Shown in pieces: positions 35,199 to 43,588 of a stretch of DNA of 64,000 nt. The notes under the pieces were generated by a model. It worked only from the letters and a program-made list of their open reading frames with translations, was not told the origin of the DNA and did not search any database. The stretch comes from Sphingomonas ginkgonis (GTDB taxonomy: Bacteria > Pseudomonadota > Alphaproteobacteria > Sphingomonadales > Sphingomonadaceae). The stretch spans positions 552,501-616,500 of the forward strand of contig NZ_RWJF01000001.1 of NCBI RefSeq assembly GCF_003970925.1. The letters run 5' to 3'. Every line of letters starts with the position of its first letter. The first letter of the stretch is position 1. Made by a program: the position numbers and the translations under genes.

Positions 35199-36803
35199 TC
35201 AGATGTGCAGCACGAGTTGGTCGGGCTGCAGCGACGGCGCGCCCTGAAGCACGACCGCGAAGTCGGCGACGGAGTCGCCGTTAAGGTCGGCCGACAGCGT
35301 GCCGTTGATGTAGTTGACCTCGCCGGCATGCCCGGTGAAGCCCGACGAGGCGATGTAGTGCAGGTTGTTGCCGAGGCCGCTGAGGTCGATCCGGTCGTCC
35401 TGCGTCAGGTCGGTGATGAGATCGCCGATCTCCGCCTTGTCGAACAGGAAGGTGTCGTGACCGGCGCCGCCCGTTAGCGTGTCCTTGCCCAGTCCGCCGA
35501 CCAGCAGGTCGTCCCCGCCGAAGCCGCGGAGGACGTCATCGCCCGCCATGCCGTAAAGCCGGTTGGCATCGTCGTTGCCGAAGATGAGATCGCGCGCGGA
35601 GCCGCCGATCGCGTCCTCGATGTGGGTGCCGTACGCAATCGCGAAGTTCTGGTACTCGGTCGTCTTGATCCCCGTGACGCCGGTGTCGGCCGCGATGCTG
35701 TTGGCGTTGGCGTTCATGAAGGAAGCGCCGGTGGCATTGACCTGGGCCTGGCTGACCGGCGCGAAGGTCTCGCCCGACAGGGTGGTGAGTTCGGCCCGGG
35801 TGGCGTTGATCGCCGCCAAGGTCGGGATGGCCCCGCCGATCGAGCTGAACGAGCCCGGATGCAGGTCGATGAACTGCGAGACGGTGAAGCCCGACAGGTC
35901 GATCGTGTCATGCCCGGCCGCGTCGTAGACGGCGAGATACGGGAAGGGGTTGTGGGTAAAGTCGAATACGTCGTTGCCCGCGTTGGCGTGGAACCCGTAG
36001 ATGGTGTCGCCCGCGCGGGTGGTCGGATCCGCGCCGTATTTCGACTGGATCGTCAGGATGTCGTGGACCAGCGGCGTCTGCGGATAATCGTTGAGGAACG
36101 ACGACCAATTGATCGTCCGGGCCCCGGTGTTGTTCGACCCCCAGTAGGACATGATCGTGTACTGCATGCTGTCCTGCGCGTACTCGGCGTAGTTGGCATA
36201 GGTCAGGTCCAGGTTCGGATCGTAATTGTAGGCACCAGGGTGCGAGAGGCCGAGCGTGTGTCCGAGCTCGTGGACCAGCGTGGTGGTGCCGTAGCCGCCG
36301 TAGCTGAACCATTTGTTCGTCCAGTTGCCGGCCGCCGCATTGTTGGGGTCGGCGGTGAACACGTCGCTCTGAAACTTCCAGCCCTGGTGACCCGGATAAT
36401 AGGCATAGGCCTGAGCCGGATCGAGCGAGTTGGCGAAGACGATGTCGGCGCCGAGGCCGTTCACCTCCTTGAAGCTCTGCGGGATCAGATCGTCCCACAG
36501 CTGCACCGAGGCGCGCGCCGCATCCTGCTGCGCGGACGAGTAGGACGACAGACCGAAGCCGGCGGTGAAGCCGAAGTTCTTGTTGTTGTACATGCCGACG
36601 AGATGATCGAGCGTCAGGAAGGTGTAGGTGATCACCCCGTTGGACGCCTTGAGCTCCGGCCCGGCATCGATGTGATCGATGACCTGGTTGAGCGTCGCCA
36701 CCGGCTTGCCGCGGTACGTGGCGCCGGGGAACTGGTCGAGATTGAAGTCATGGGTCGATGTCAGACTGTCATCGATCCCCATCATCGGACGCTTGGGCAA
36801 CAT
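35199..36803 (-). CDS. M10 (serralysin-like) metalloprotease with RTX repeats
   Basis: A 534-residue secreted zinc protease. The motif HELGHTLGLSHP places the zinc ligands at His178, His182 and His188 with Glu179 catalytic; the Met-turn is at Met218 with Tyr220. RTX nonapeptide repeats (GMAGDDVLRGFGGDDLLVGG) lie at about 400-450 and bind Ca2+. No signal peptide is present, as expected for type I secretion, but no secretion genes are nearby. About 50 residues (roughly 330-382, Ala/Thr/Asn-rich) look inserted between the FIDLHPGSFSSIGG strand and the AIGGSARD repeat start. GGGAGGA precedes the ATG. Confidence 0.93.
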   Translation of the reverse strand: MLPKRPMMGIDDSLTSTHDFNLDQFPGATYRGKPVATLNQVIDHIDAGPELKASNGVITYTFLTLDHLVGMYNNKNFGFTAGFGLSSYSSAQQDAARASVQLWDDLIPQSFKEVNGLGADIVFANSLDPAQAYAYYPGHQGWKFQSDVFTADPNNAAAGNWTNKWFSYGGYGTTTLVHELGHTLGLSHPGAYNYDPNLDLTYANYAEYAQDSMQYTIMSYWGSNNTGARTINWSSFLNDYPQTPLVHDILTIQSKYGADPTTRAGDTIYGFHANAGNDVFDFTHNPFPYLAVYDAAGHDTIDLSGFTVSQFIDLHPGSFSSIGGAIPTLAAINATRAELTTLSGETFAPVSQAQVNATGASFMNANANSIAADTGVTGIKTTEYQNFAIAYGTHIEDAIGGSARDLIFGNDDANRLYGMAGDDVLRGFGGDDLLVGGLGKDTLTGGAGHDTFLFDKAEIGDLITDLTQDDRIDLSGLGNNLHYIASSGFTGHAGEVNYINGTLSADLNGDSVADFAVVLQGAPSLQPDQLVLHI

Positions 36804-37019
36804 CGCGCAAATCCTCCCTCAGGATTATTGGTCAGTAGGTCCTTCGGTAATGGTCCGCCGAGCCGAACCGGAAGGGTGGCGGTACCGGAAGGATCCCACA
36901 CCCCTCCGAGACACAGGAACAAGGCTGCAACCGCCGGCGGCATTTGTCAAAAGATGGTTATGGCGAGAAGTTAGCAGGGACCTTTGCGCGGCGTCGGCGT
37001 TCTCCGTAAGAGCCTGATG
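36804..37019. promoter_or_regulatory. Divergent promoter region of the protease and cobT
   Basis: 216 bases between two divergent starts. It must hold a minus-strand promoter for the protease and may hold one for cobT, which the protease insertion separated from cobS. I see no clear -35/-10 pair or strong palindrome. Confidence 0.4.
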
Positions 37020-38837
37020 ATGAGCAAGCCGGAGCCTCTCGACGCCTTCCGCCGGGTGCTGACCGGCGCCGCCCGCGCGATCGCGCGGGATGCCGAGGTC
37101 GAGGTGGTGTTCGCCTCCGAGACTGCGCCCGCGTCGGGGAAGACGGCGCGAGTCGCGTCACCCGGGCCGGGGCTGCAGCCGCGGCTGGTAGCGGAGGCGC
37201 GCGGTGCGGCGGACGCGACGGCGCTCCGCCTTCGGCATCACGACGCGGCGGTGCACCGCCGAGGCGCGCCCGCCGACCCCGAGGCCCGGGCGGTGTTCGA
37301 TGCGCTCGAAACGGCGCGGGTCGAAGCGCTCGGGGCACGGTCGATGGGCGGGGTTCGCGCCAATCTCGCGCAGCTCGCCGAGGCGCGGGTGCGCGGCGAC
37401 GCGATCACGCGGGCCCGAAGCGCGGAGGAAGTGCCGCTGGCGACCGCGATCGGGCTCATCGCGCGCGAGCGGCTGACCGGCGACTCGGCACCCGAGGCGG
37501 CCAGCGCCGGTCTGGCGCACGTCCGGCCATGGATCGAGGAGCGCGCCGGCACCGACCTGGACGCGCTGGCGCTGACGCTCGACGACCAGTCGGCCTTCGC
37601 CCAGCTCTCGCGCCAGCTGTTGCAGGACCTCGAACTGGTCGACGCCGACGAGCCGGCCGAGGAGACGCCCGAGCAGGGCGGCGAGGAAGACCAGCAGGAC
37701 GAGGGGCAGGACGAGCAGGCGCAGGACGAGAGCGACGACAGCGCGTCCTCGGCGCAGCCCGAGATCCGCGGCGAGCCCGAGCGCGGCGAGAGCGAGGAGC
37801 AGCTCGACTATGAGGCGGAGGAGCTCGACGGCGACGACAGCGAGATGGGCGAGGACGGCGACGAGAGCGCCGCCCCACGCTCCAATCGCCGCTCGCACGA
37901 GCCCGAGCTGACCGGCGACTATCGCGCCTGGACGACCCGCTTCGACGAGGTGGTCGAGGCCGAGGACCTGTGCGACGAGGACGAGCTGGCGCGCCTCCGG
38001 ACCTATCTCGACCAGCAGATGGCGAGCTTGCAGGGCGTGGTGACGCGGCTCGCCAATCGGCTGCAGCGGCGGCTGATGGCCAAGCAGGCGCGCAGCTGGG
38101 ACTTCGACCAGGAGGAAGGGCTGCTCGACGCCGCGCGGCTGGCCCGGGTGGTGGTCTCCCCGGGGCACTCGCTGAGCTACAAGGTCGAGCGCGACACCGA
38201 GTTCCGCGACACGGTCGTCACCCTGCTGATCGACAATTCCGGATCGATGCGCGGGCGCCCGATCTCGATCGCGGCGATCAGCGCCGACATCCTCGCCCGG
38301 ACGCTCGAGCGTTGCGGGGTGGCGACCGAGATCCTCGGCTTCACCACCCGGGCGTGGAAGGGCGGGCAGAGCCGCGAGGCATGGCTGAGCGAGGGCCGGC
38401 CGCCCAATCCAGGGCGCCTCAATGACCTTCGCCATATCGTCTACAAGCGTGCCGACGAGCCCTATCGCCATGCCCGGCGCAATCTCGGGCTGATGATGCG
38501 CGAGGGGCTGCTCAAGGAAAATATCGATGGCGAGGCGCTGCTGTGGGCGGCGCAGCGGCTGCTCGCCCGTTCGGAAGACCGGCGCATCCTGATGATCATC
38601 TCGGACGGCGCGCCGGTCGACGATTCGACGGCGAGCGCCAACGGCGGCTCCTACCTCGAGAAGCATCTGCGCGAGGTGATCGGCTGGATCGAGAACCGCA
38701 CCCCGATCGAGCTCAGCGCGATCGGCATCGGCCACGACGTGACGCGCTACTACAATCGTGCGGTCACGATCATGGACGCCGAGGCGCTAGGGGGAACCCT
38801 GATCGGGCAGCTCGCCGGGCTGTTCGAAGCGCAGTGA
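37020..38837 (+). CDS. cobT: CobT-like von Willebrand A protein (cobaltochelatase family)
   Basis: A 605-residue partner of CobS. The N-terminal half is helical, followed by a very acidic Glu/Asp/Gln linker (about 215-295) and a C-terminal VWA domain with the MIDAS motif DNSGSM at Asp405. Together CobS and CobT form a chaperone-like ATP-driven complex on CobN. ATG codons lie at 37017 and 37020; I took the second, after AAGAG. In relatives cobS and cobT are adjacent; here the protease gene splits them. A hairpin follows the stop. Confidence 0.92.
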   Translation: MSKPEPLDAFRRVLTGAARAIARDAEVEVVFASETAPASGKTARVASPGPGLQPRLVAEARGAADATALRLRHHDAAVHRRGAPADPEARAVFDALETARVEALGARSMGGVRANLAQLAEARVRGDAITRARSAEEVPLATAIGLIARERLTGDSAPEAASAGLAHVRPWIEERAGTDLDALALTLDDQSAFAQLSRQLLQDLELVDADEPAEETPEQGGEEDQQDEGQDEQAQDESDDSASSAQPEIRGEPERGESEEQLDYEAEELDGDDSEMGEDGDESAAPRSNRRSHEPELTGDYRAWTTRFDEVVEAEDLCDEDELARLRTYLDQQMASLQGVVTRLANRLQRRLMAKQARSWDFDQEEGLLDAARLARVVVSPGHSLSYKVERDTEFRDTVVTLLIDNSGSMRGRPISIAAISADILARTLERCGVATEILGFTTRAWKGGQSREAWLSEGRPPNPGRLNDLRHIVYKRADEPYRHARRNLGLMMREGLLKENIDGEALLWAAQRLLARSEDRRILMIISDGAPVDDSTASANGGSYLEKHLREVIGWIENRTPIELSAIGIGHDVTRYYNRAVTIMDAEALGGTLIGQLAGLFEAQ

Positions 38838-38864
38838 GGCCGAACCGGCGGCCCAGAAAACAGT

Positions 38865-38894
38865 GGGCCCGGCACTGTTACCGGTGCCGGGCCC
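38865..38894 (+). terminator. Hairpin downstream of cobT
   Basis: GGGCCCGGCAC (38865-38875) pairs perfectly with GTGCCGGGCCC (38884-38894) around an 8-base loop, 27 bases after the cobT stop. No T-run follows (CCCTCGTTA), so it may terminate weakly or stabilise the mRNA end. Confidence 0.5.
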
Positions 38895-38964
38895 CCCTCG
38901 TTACGCGACGCGAGGGTTTCTGAGTGGACGGGCGACAGGGGAAAGCCCGTCCGACAAACCGGGT

Positions 38965-39951
38965 ATGACCGATTCGTCATTGACCCCACCTGAACGCAAG
39001 TCGCGGAATTTGTTAAGGAAATTCTTTGCTACCGTCGCTGGCGCGGCCGTTCTCGGCTTCTACTGGCTGGCGGTCGCCGACCCGGTCGCGGATCCGCGCG
39101 GCCCCGATCATGCCGCGGCGGTGCGGTTCCGCGCGGTCCATCTGACCGCCGACCGCGGGAACGAGGTGGCGCTGCTCGGCGCCTGGTCGGTGAAGGTGGA
39201 CGATCGGCGCTGGGGCGGCGAATCGGCGCTCGTGCTCGACGGCGGACGCCTGCTGGCGCAGTCGGACTTCGGGGTCCTCACCAGCCTTCCCCGGCCGGGT
39301 CAGACGGGCCCGGCCGTCGTCCACTCGCTGGATCTGGTCGACGGCGATCCGGCGGCCAAGCGCGACCGCGACAGCGAGGCGCTGGTCCGCGACCCGGACG
39401 GCCGTGGCTGGTGGGTCGGGTTCGAGAACCGCCACGCGGTCGCGTTCTACGACCGGAATTGGACGCAGCGCTGGCGGTTGCGACTGCTGAAAACCGGGTG
39501 GTCCAAGAACCGCGGGATCGAGGCGCTGCTCGCCGAGCCCGGACGGCTGACCGCGATCAGCGAGGACGCGACCGAAGTGCTGACGATCGTGGGCTCGAAG
39601 GTGACGCGCGCGCGGTTGCAAGGCAGCGGCGGCTATCTGATCTCGGATTCGACCCGGCTGCCCGATGGCCGAATCGTGGTGATCCTCCGGCGCCTGACCC
39701 CACGGGGCTTCGACAATGCGCTGGGCTGGCTGGTCCCGGACGGGGCGGGGTGGCGAGTGCGGCGGTTTGCCGTGCTGCCGGGAGGCCCGTTCGACAATTA
39801 TGAGGGAATCGCAGCAGAGCCGCTGCCGCAGGGGGCGGCGCGGCTCTGGCTGATCAGCGACAATGACGCCTTCCGCTGGCGGCGGACGCTGCTGATCGCG
39901 CTCCGGCTCGCGCCGGCACCGGAAGTCCGGCCGCGGCCAACCCGCCGGTGA
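38965..39951 (+). CDS. Membrane-anchored esterase-like/phytase-like beta-propeller protein
   Basis: A 328-residue protein with one N-terminal hydrophobic segment (VAGAAVLGFYWLAV) that acts as signal or anchor. It then has a propeller-type domain of the esterase-like activity of phytase family (PF13449): GGESALVLDGG, RDSEALVRDPDG, RGIEALLAEPGRL, DNYEGIAAEP and LWLISDND. The function is unclear; most likely periplasmic hydrolysis of a phosphoester or carboxylester. The ATG at 38965 follows GGGT. Its place between cobT and rpmB is conserved in sphingomonads as I recall them. Confidence 0.85.
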   Translation: MTDSSLTPPERKSRNLLRKFFATVAGAAVLGFYWLAVADPVADPRGPDHAAAVRFRAVHLTADRGNEVALLGAWSVKVDDRRWGGESALVLDGGRLLAQSDFGVLTSLPRPGQTGPAVVHSLDLVDGDPAAKRDRDSEALVRDPDGRGWWVGFENRHAVAFYDRNWTQRWRLRLLKTGWSKNRGIEALLAEPGRLTAISEDATEVLTIVGSKVTRARLQGSGGYLISDSTRLPDGRIVVILRRLTPRGFDNALGWLVPDGAGWRVRRFAVLPGGPFDNYEGIAAEPLPQGAARLWLISDNDAFRWRRTLLIALRLAPAPEVRPRPTRR

Positions 39952-39969
39952 ACTGCCCCGGCGGCTCGC

Positions 39970-40254
39970 TTAAGCGGCGGTCTTCTTGACGATCTCGCGC
40001 TTCAGGCGGCGCACGCGTAGCGACAGCTTCTCGTCGCTGGTCTTAAGCAGCCAATTGTCGAGGCCGCCGACATGCTCGACCGAACGCAGGCCGTGGGTCG
40101 AAACGCGCAGCTTGACGCCTTCGCCCAGCGTGTCGCTGATCAGCGTGACGTTCTGCAGGTTGGGCAGGAAGGTCCGCTTGGTCTTGTTGTTGGCGTGGGA
40201 AACATTGTTACCCACCTGCCGGCCCTTGCCGGTCAGCTCGCAAACGCGCGGCAT
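39970..40254 (-). CDS. rpmB: 50S ribosomal protein L28
   Basis: A 94-residue ribosomal protein with the standard start [24 protein letters not shown] cut short here as family signature (first 20 residues canonical), RTFLPNLQ and [13 protein letters not shown]. Alphaproteobacterial length. It is convergent to the phytase-like gene with an 18-base gap containing part of a CCGCCGG/CCGGCGG stem (39942-39964) that may end both transcripts. Confidence 0.97.
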   Translation of the reverse strand: MPRVCELTGKGRQVGNNVSHANNKTKRTFLPNLQNVTLISDTLGEGVKLRVSTHGLRSVEHVGGLDNWLLKTSDEKLSLRVRRLKREIVKKTAA

Positions 40255-40406
40255 CGCTTCAATCCTGGTTTCGGTTGAGGGCGCATGCGCCCGGAAAGCG
40301 CCGGCCCCTAGCCGGGCCCGCTCCGAAGGTCAACCGGGGAGCCGTGCAACCGGCCCGAAAACGGCGCGTTGGCTTGGGAAACGAGAACCATAGAGGAGCA
40401 GCGTTC

Positions 40407-40712
40407 GTGCGCGCCATCCTGTTTATCCTGATCCTGGCCATCCTGATCCTGATCGGCCTGTTCGCGACGGGGCTTCTGCACCTCCAGCAGACCCGCCCCG
40501 CCCAGCTTCCGTCGGTCAGTTCGAACGGCACGTCGGTGACAACCCGCGGCGGTCAGACCCCGGCGTTCGACGTCGAGACCGGCAAGGTGGTGATCGGCAG
40601 CAAGCCGGCGACGGTGAAGGTGCCGGCCCTAACGGTCGAGCGTGGCGGCCAGCCGGCCGGCAACGGCGCGACCACGTCGACGACCACCACCACGACCACC
40701 AACGCGCAGTGA
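40407..40712 (+). CDS. Small membrane-anchored protein with Thr-rich tail
   Basis: A 101-residue protein of unknown function. The N-terminus is one hydrophobic helix (AILFILILAILILIGLFATG) placing the remainder in the periplasm. The rest is low-complexity and polar, ending in a run of Thr residues. The GTG at 40407 has AGGAG at 40394-40398 with an 8-base spacing, which is strong support. It lies divergent from rpmB and 37 bases before tadA, so it may share the tadA message. Confidence 0.75.
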   Translation: MRAILFILILAILILIGLFATGLLHLQQTRPAQLPSVSSNGTSVTTRGGQTPAFDVETGKVVIGSKPATVKVPALTVERGGQPAGNGATTSTTTTTTTNAQ

Positions 40713-40749
40713 TTCGCCACGGCGGCCGCCTTGTTCTAGGCGGCTCGCC

Positions 40750-41202
40750 ATGGCTTTTCCGCTTCCTGGACCGATGCGCCGCGCGCTCGCGCTGGCGGAC
40801 GAGGCAGCGGATTGCGGCGAAGTGCCGGTCGGCGCGGTGATCACCCGCGGCGGCGAGATGATCGCGGAAGCCCGAAACGCCATGCGCGAGGGCAGCGACC
40901 CGACCGCCCATGCGGAGATCGTCGCGCTTCGCCGAGCCGCAGCGACGCTGGGCACGTCGCGGCTCGACGACTGCACATTGTGGGTGACGCTCGAGCCCTG
41001 TGCGATGTGCGCGGCGGCGATCGGGCTGGCGCGGGTCGAGGCGCTTCGCTTCGCCGCCGAGGACCCCAAGGGCGGCGCCGTGCTGCACGGGCCACGGCTC
41101 TACGCGCAGCCGACCTGCCATCATCGGCCCGACGTGCTGTCGGGCATCGGCGAGGAGGAAGCGGCCGCGCAGCTGCGCGCCTTCTTCGCCGCGCGCCGCT
41201 GA
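40750..41202 (+). CDS. tadA: tRNA-specific adenosine deaminase
   Basis: A 150-residue zinc deaminase converting A34 to inosine in tRNA-Arg(ACG). The active site is complete: His54-Ala-Glu56 and the PCxxC motif with Cys84 and Cys87 (LEPCAMC). The end ALRFAAEDPKGGAV is typical. The length is slightly below E. coli TadA. The ATG at 40750 is the only start giving the normal N-terminus. Confidence 0.95.
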   Translation: MAFPLPGPMRRALALADEAADCGEVPVGAVITRGGEMIAEARNAMREGSDPTAHAEIVALRRAAATLGTSRLDDCTLWVTLEPCAMCAAAIGLARVEALRFAAEDPKGGAVLHGPRLYAQPTCHHRPDVLSGIGEEEAAAQLRAFFAARR

Positions 41203-41248
41203 ACTTGCGGCAAGGCACAAGACAGGCCAAAGAGCATCGATCACGCCC

Positions 41249-42586
41249 ATGAGCGCGCACCTCCTCCCATTTCCCTGGCTCGACCTCGCGCTGATCGTCG
41301 CGCTCGTCGCGCTTAACGGCGTGCTGTCGATGAGCGAGTTGGCGATCGTCTCCGCGCGCGAGGCGCGGCTGAAGGCGATGGCCAACAATGGGAGCACCGG
41401 CGCCGCCTGCGCGATCACGCTTGCGTCCGATCCCGGTCGGTTCCTCTCGACCGTGCAGACCGGGATCACGCTGATCGGGATTCTCGCCGGCGCCTATTCC
41501 GGCTCGACGCTCGGCGAGCCGGTGTCGCAGCGGCTCCAGCTGCTCGGGATCGACACCGAGCTGGCGCACAAGCTGGGGTTCGGGCTGGTGATCGTGGTCA
41601 CCACCTACCTCAGTCTCGTCGTCGGCGAGCTGGTGCCCAAGCAGTTCGCGCTGCGCAGCCCAGAGCCGATCGCGGCGGTGATGGCCCGCCCCATGCTGTG
41701 GCTGTCGAAGATCACCGCGCCGTTCGTCTGGGTGCTCGACCGGACCAGCGGGCTGGTGTTCCGGCTGCTCGGGCTCAACCGCGAATCGCAGAACCAGGTC
41801 ACCGCCGAGGAGCTTCACCTGGTGGTCGCCGAAGCGCAGAGCGCGGGCGTGCTCGAGGAAAGCGAGCGGGCGATCATCTCCGGCATCGTCCGGCTGGCCG
41901 ACCGCCCGGTGCGGGAGGTCATGACCCCGCGCACCGACGTCGACTGGGTGGACGTCGATGCTTCCGCCGATGACGTCCGCGCGGCGATCGCCGACACGCC
42001 GCACAGCCGGTTGCCGGTGGCCGAAGGCTCGGTCGACAAGATCGTCGGGGTAGTCCAGCTGCGCGACCTGCTGCTCGCCGAGTTCGAAGGGCGCGAGATC
42101 AACCTGCGGGCGCTGGCGCGCTCGGCGCCGGTCATTCCCGACCTGATGGACGCCATGGATGCGCTCGCTGTGCTGCGCCAGGCCGAGGTGCCGCTGGCCC
42201 TGGTCCATGACGAGTATGGCCATCTCGACGGGATCGTCACGCCGGGGTCGATCCTGGCGGCGCTCGCGGGCGCCTTCGCCAGCGACGTCGAGGACGAGGA
42301 CCCGCCGCTCGTCGAGCGCGAGGACGGCAGCTATCTCGTTTCCGGCGCCGCCAACGCCGACCTGCTCCGCGACCGGCTCGGTATCCGCATGGACGAGGAC
42401 CGCGACTTCACCACCGTTGCCGGCTTCGCCCTGTCGGTCCTGAAGCGCATCCCCGAGACGGGCGAGCGCTTCGCCCACGACGGGTGGAGCTTCGAGATCG
42501 TCGACATGGATGGGCGCAAGATCGACAAGCTGATCGCGGCGCCGGTGCGTCGCCGCGCGGTGGAGCAGGAACCGGCGGAAGCCTAG
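41249..42586 (+). CDS. CNNM/CorC-type hemolysin-family membrane protein
   Basis: A 445-residue protein. The N-terminal CNNM domain (about 1-195) has four hydrophobic segments including NGVLSMSELAIVSAREARL and VVGELVPKQFALR. Two CBS domains follow (about 215-335; REVMTPRTDVDWVD and LALVHDEYGHLDGIVT), then a C-terminal CorC/HlyC domain. Members are linked to Mg2+/Co2+ transport and resistance rather than true haemolysis. The frame is open upstream into tadA, but the ATG at 41249 gives the family N-terminus. Confidence 0.93.
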   Translation: MSAHLLPFPWLDLALIVALVALNGVLSMSELAIVSAREARLKAMANNGSTGAACAITLASDPGRFLSTVQTGITLIGILAGAYSGSTLGEPVSQRLQLLGIDTELAHKLGFGLVIVVTTYLSLVVGELVPKQFALRSPEPIAAVMARPMLWLSKITAPFVWVLDRTSGLVFRLLGLNRESQNQVTAEELHLVVAEAQSAGVLEESERAIISGIVRLADRPVREVMTPRTDVDWVDVDASADDVRAAIADTPHSRLPVAEGSVDKIVGVVQLRDLLLAEFEGREINLRALARSAPVIPDLMDAMDALAVLRQAEVPLALVHDEYGHLDGIVTPGSILAALAGAFASDVEDEDPPLVEREDGSYLVSGAANADLLRDRLGIRMDEDRDFTTVAGFALSVLKRIPETGERFAHDGWSFEIVDMDGRKIDKLIAAPVRRRAVEQEPAEA

Positions 42587-42619
42587 GCCGGGTCGCGGCG
42601 CCGGCCAAGGACTGCCGCC

Positions 42620-43156
42620 TTAAAGTTTGCCGAAGCGGGCCTCGAAGCCGTCCTGGTCGCCGCGCGAGAGATAGTCGGCCTGCTGCGGAATCTGGTCGCG
42701 GGTGAGCCGGCCGCGGAACGCGCCCAGCTCGGCATCGAGGTTTTCCAGCTGGTCCGGCGTCAGCGCGGCGATCTGCGCGAAGCGGGTCAGACCCTTGTCA
42801 TTGAGCATGGCGGCGAGCTTGGGGCCGACACCCTTCATCCGCTGCAGATCGTCTGGCGGGCCGTCGGCGTTGGGCAGGTTGTCGTGGACCCGCGCGCCGA
42901 CGAAGTCGCCGGCGATGTCGCTCGTCGCCGCCGCCATCTCGTCGGCGATGCCACGGCCTTCGTGAGCGGTCCGGGTCATGGTCGGTGCCGCGGGTGGCGG
43001 CGTCTCGCGGGCGACCTGCTGCATGTGCGGGCGCGTCGGCGCGCTGTCGGTCAGCTCAACCTTCTGGCGGGGCCGGAAGGCGATCATTCCCACGATCACG
43101 CCGATCGCGACGCAGATCAGGATGATCGGCCAGTAGGTCGACAGCAGTTCGCTCAT
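42620..43156 (-). CDS. Membrane-anchored protein with helix-hairpin-helix domain
   Basis: A 178-residue protein. One N-terminal transmembrane helix (PIILICVAIGVIVGMIAF) is followed by a Pro/Ala/Thr linker. A helix-hairpin-helix module at about 105-165 (MKGVGPKLAAMLNDKGLTRF) resembles the predicted 5'-nuclease/ribosomal-L21-fused HhH proteins (COG3743). HhH modules usually bind DNA, but no nuclease domain is seen here. It is the last gene after purD; its ATG overlaps the 39-residue frame's stop. Confidence 0.8.
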   Translation of the reverse strand: MSELLSTYWPIILICVAIGVIVGMIAFRPRQKVELTDSAPTRPHMQQVARETPPPAAPTMTRTAHEGRGIADEMAAATSDIAGDFVGARVHDNLPNADGPPDDLQRMKGVGPKLAAMLNDKGLTRFAQIAALTPDQLENLDAELGAFRGRLTRDQIPQQADYLSRGDQDGFEARFGKL

Positions 43157-43272
43157 TCTTCGGTTCCTCGATAATCGTACGTGCGGCGGTGATAGGCAGC
43201 GAGCCAGGCGATGAACAGGCCGGCGCCGTAGCCGACCAGCCCGAGCCCGCAGGCTTCAACGAACAGCGGCAT
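43153..43272 (-). CDS. 39-residue small membrane protein
   Basis: The ATG at 43272 opens 39 codons ending in a TGA that overlaps the next gene's ATG (ATGA). The product has a Gly-rich hydrophobic helix (GLGLVGYGAGLFIAWLAAY) followed by a charged tail HRRTYDYRGTEE. The tight fit between two supported genes and the stop/start coupling argue that it is real. I do not recognise a family. Confidence 0.65.
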   Translation of the reverse strand: MPLFVEACGLGLVGYGAGLFIAWLAAYHRRTYDYRGTEE

Positions 43273-43588
43273 CGGTGCGACCCTCCTCGACGGGAACAGA
43301 GCGGGGATCCCAGCTCGTGGCGGCGACGCCGGGGATCAGGTTCATGATCCGGACCAGCTCGCCACGCTGGAAGTCGTCGGCCGGGCCGGACAGCACCAGT
43401 TCGCGCCGCAGCGGCGAGCGGCGGATTCCCGCGTGAACCACCGGCATCTCGTTCGCCTTGAGCTCGGCGGCGGCGCGGGCCTCGAGGTCGTGCGCGACCC
43501 GTTCGCCGCCGATCGCCAGATGATAGAGGAGGGTCACCGCCACGGTCCCGGCGGCGCCGAGCCAGAGGGTGCGCGAGCGGTGCGTCAT
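43256..43588 (-). CDS. Small membrane-anchored BON-like protein
   Basis: A 110-residue protein. The N-terminal hydrophobic helix (TLWLGAAGTVAVTLLYHLAI) is followed by about 75 residues with a BON-like alternation (SPLRRELVLSGPADDFQRGELV, then MNLIPGVAATSW). BON folds bind membranes or phospholipids. The ATG at 43588 overlaps the purD stop. The end overlaps the 39-residue frame by 17 bases, making a coupled chain purD-BON-like-small protein-HhH. The domain call is tentative. Confidence 0.72.
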   Translation of the reverse strand: MTHRSRTLWLGAAGTVAVTLLYHLAIGGERVAHDLEARAAAELKANEMPVVHAGIRRSPLRRELVLSGPADDFQRGELVRIMNLIPGVAATSWDPRSVPVEEGRTDAAVR

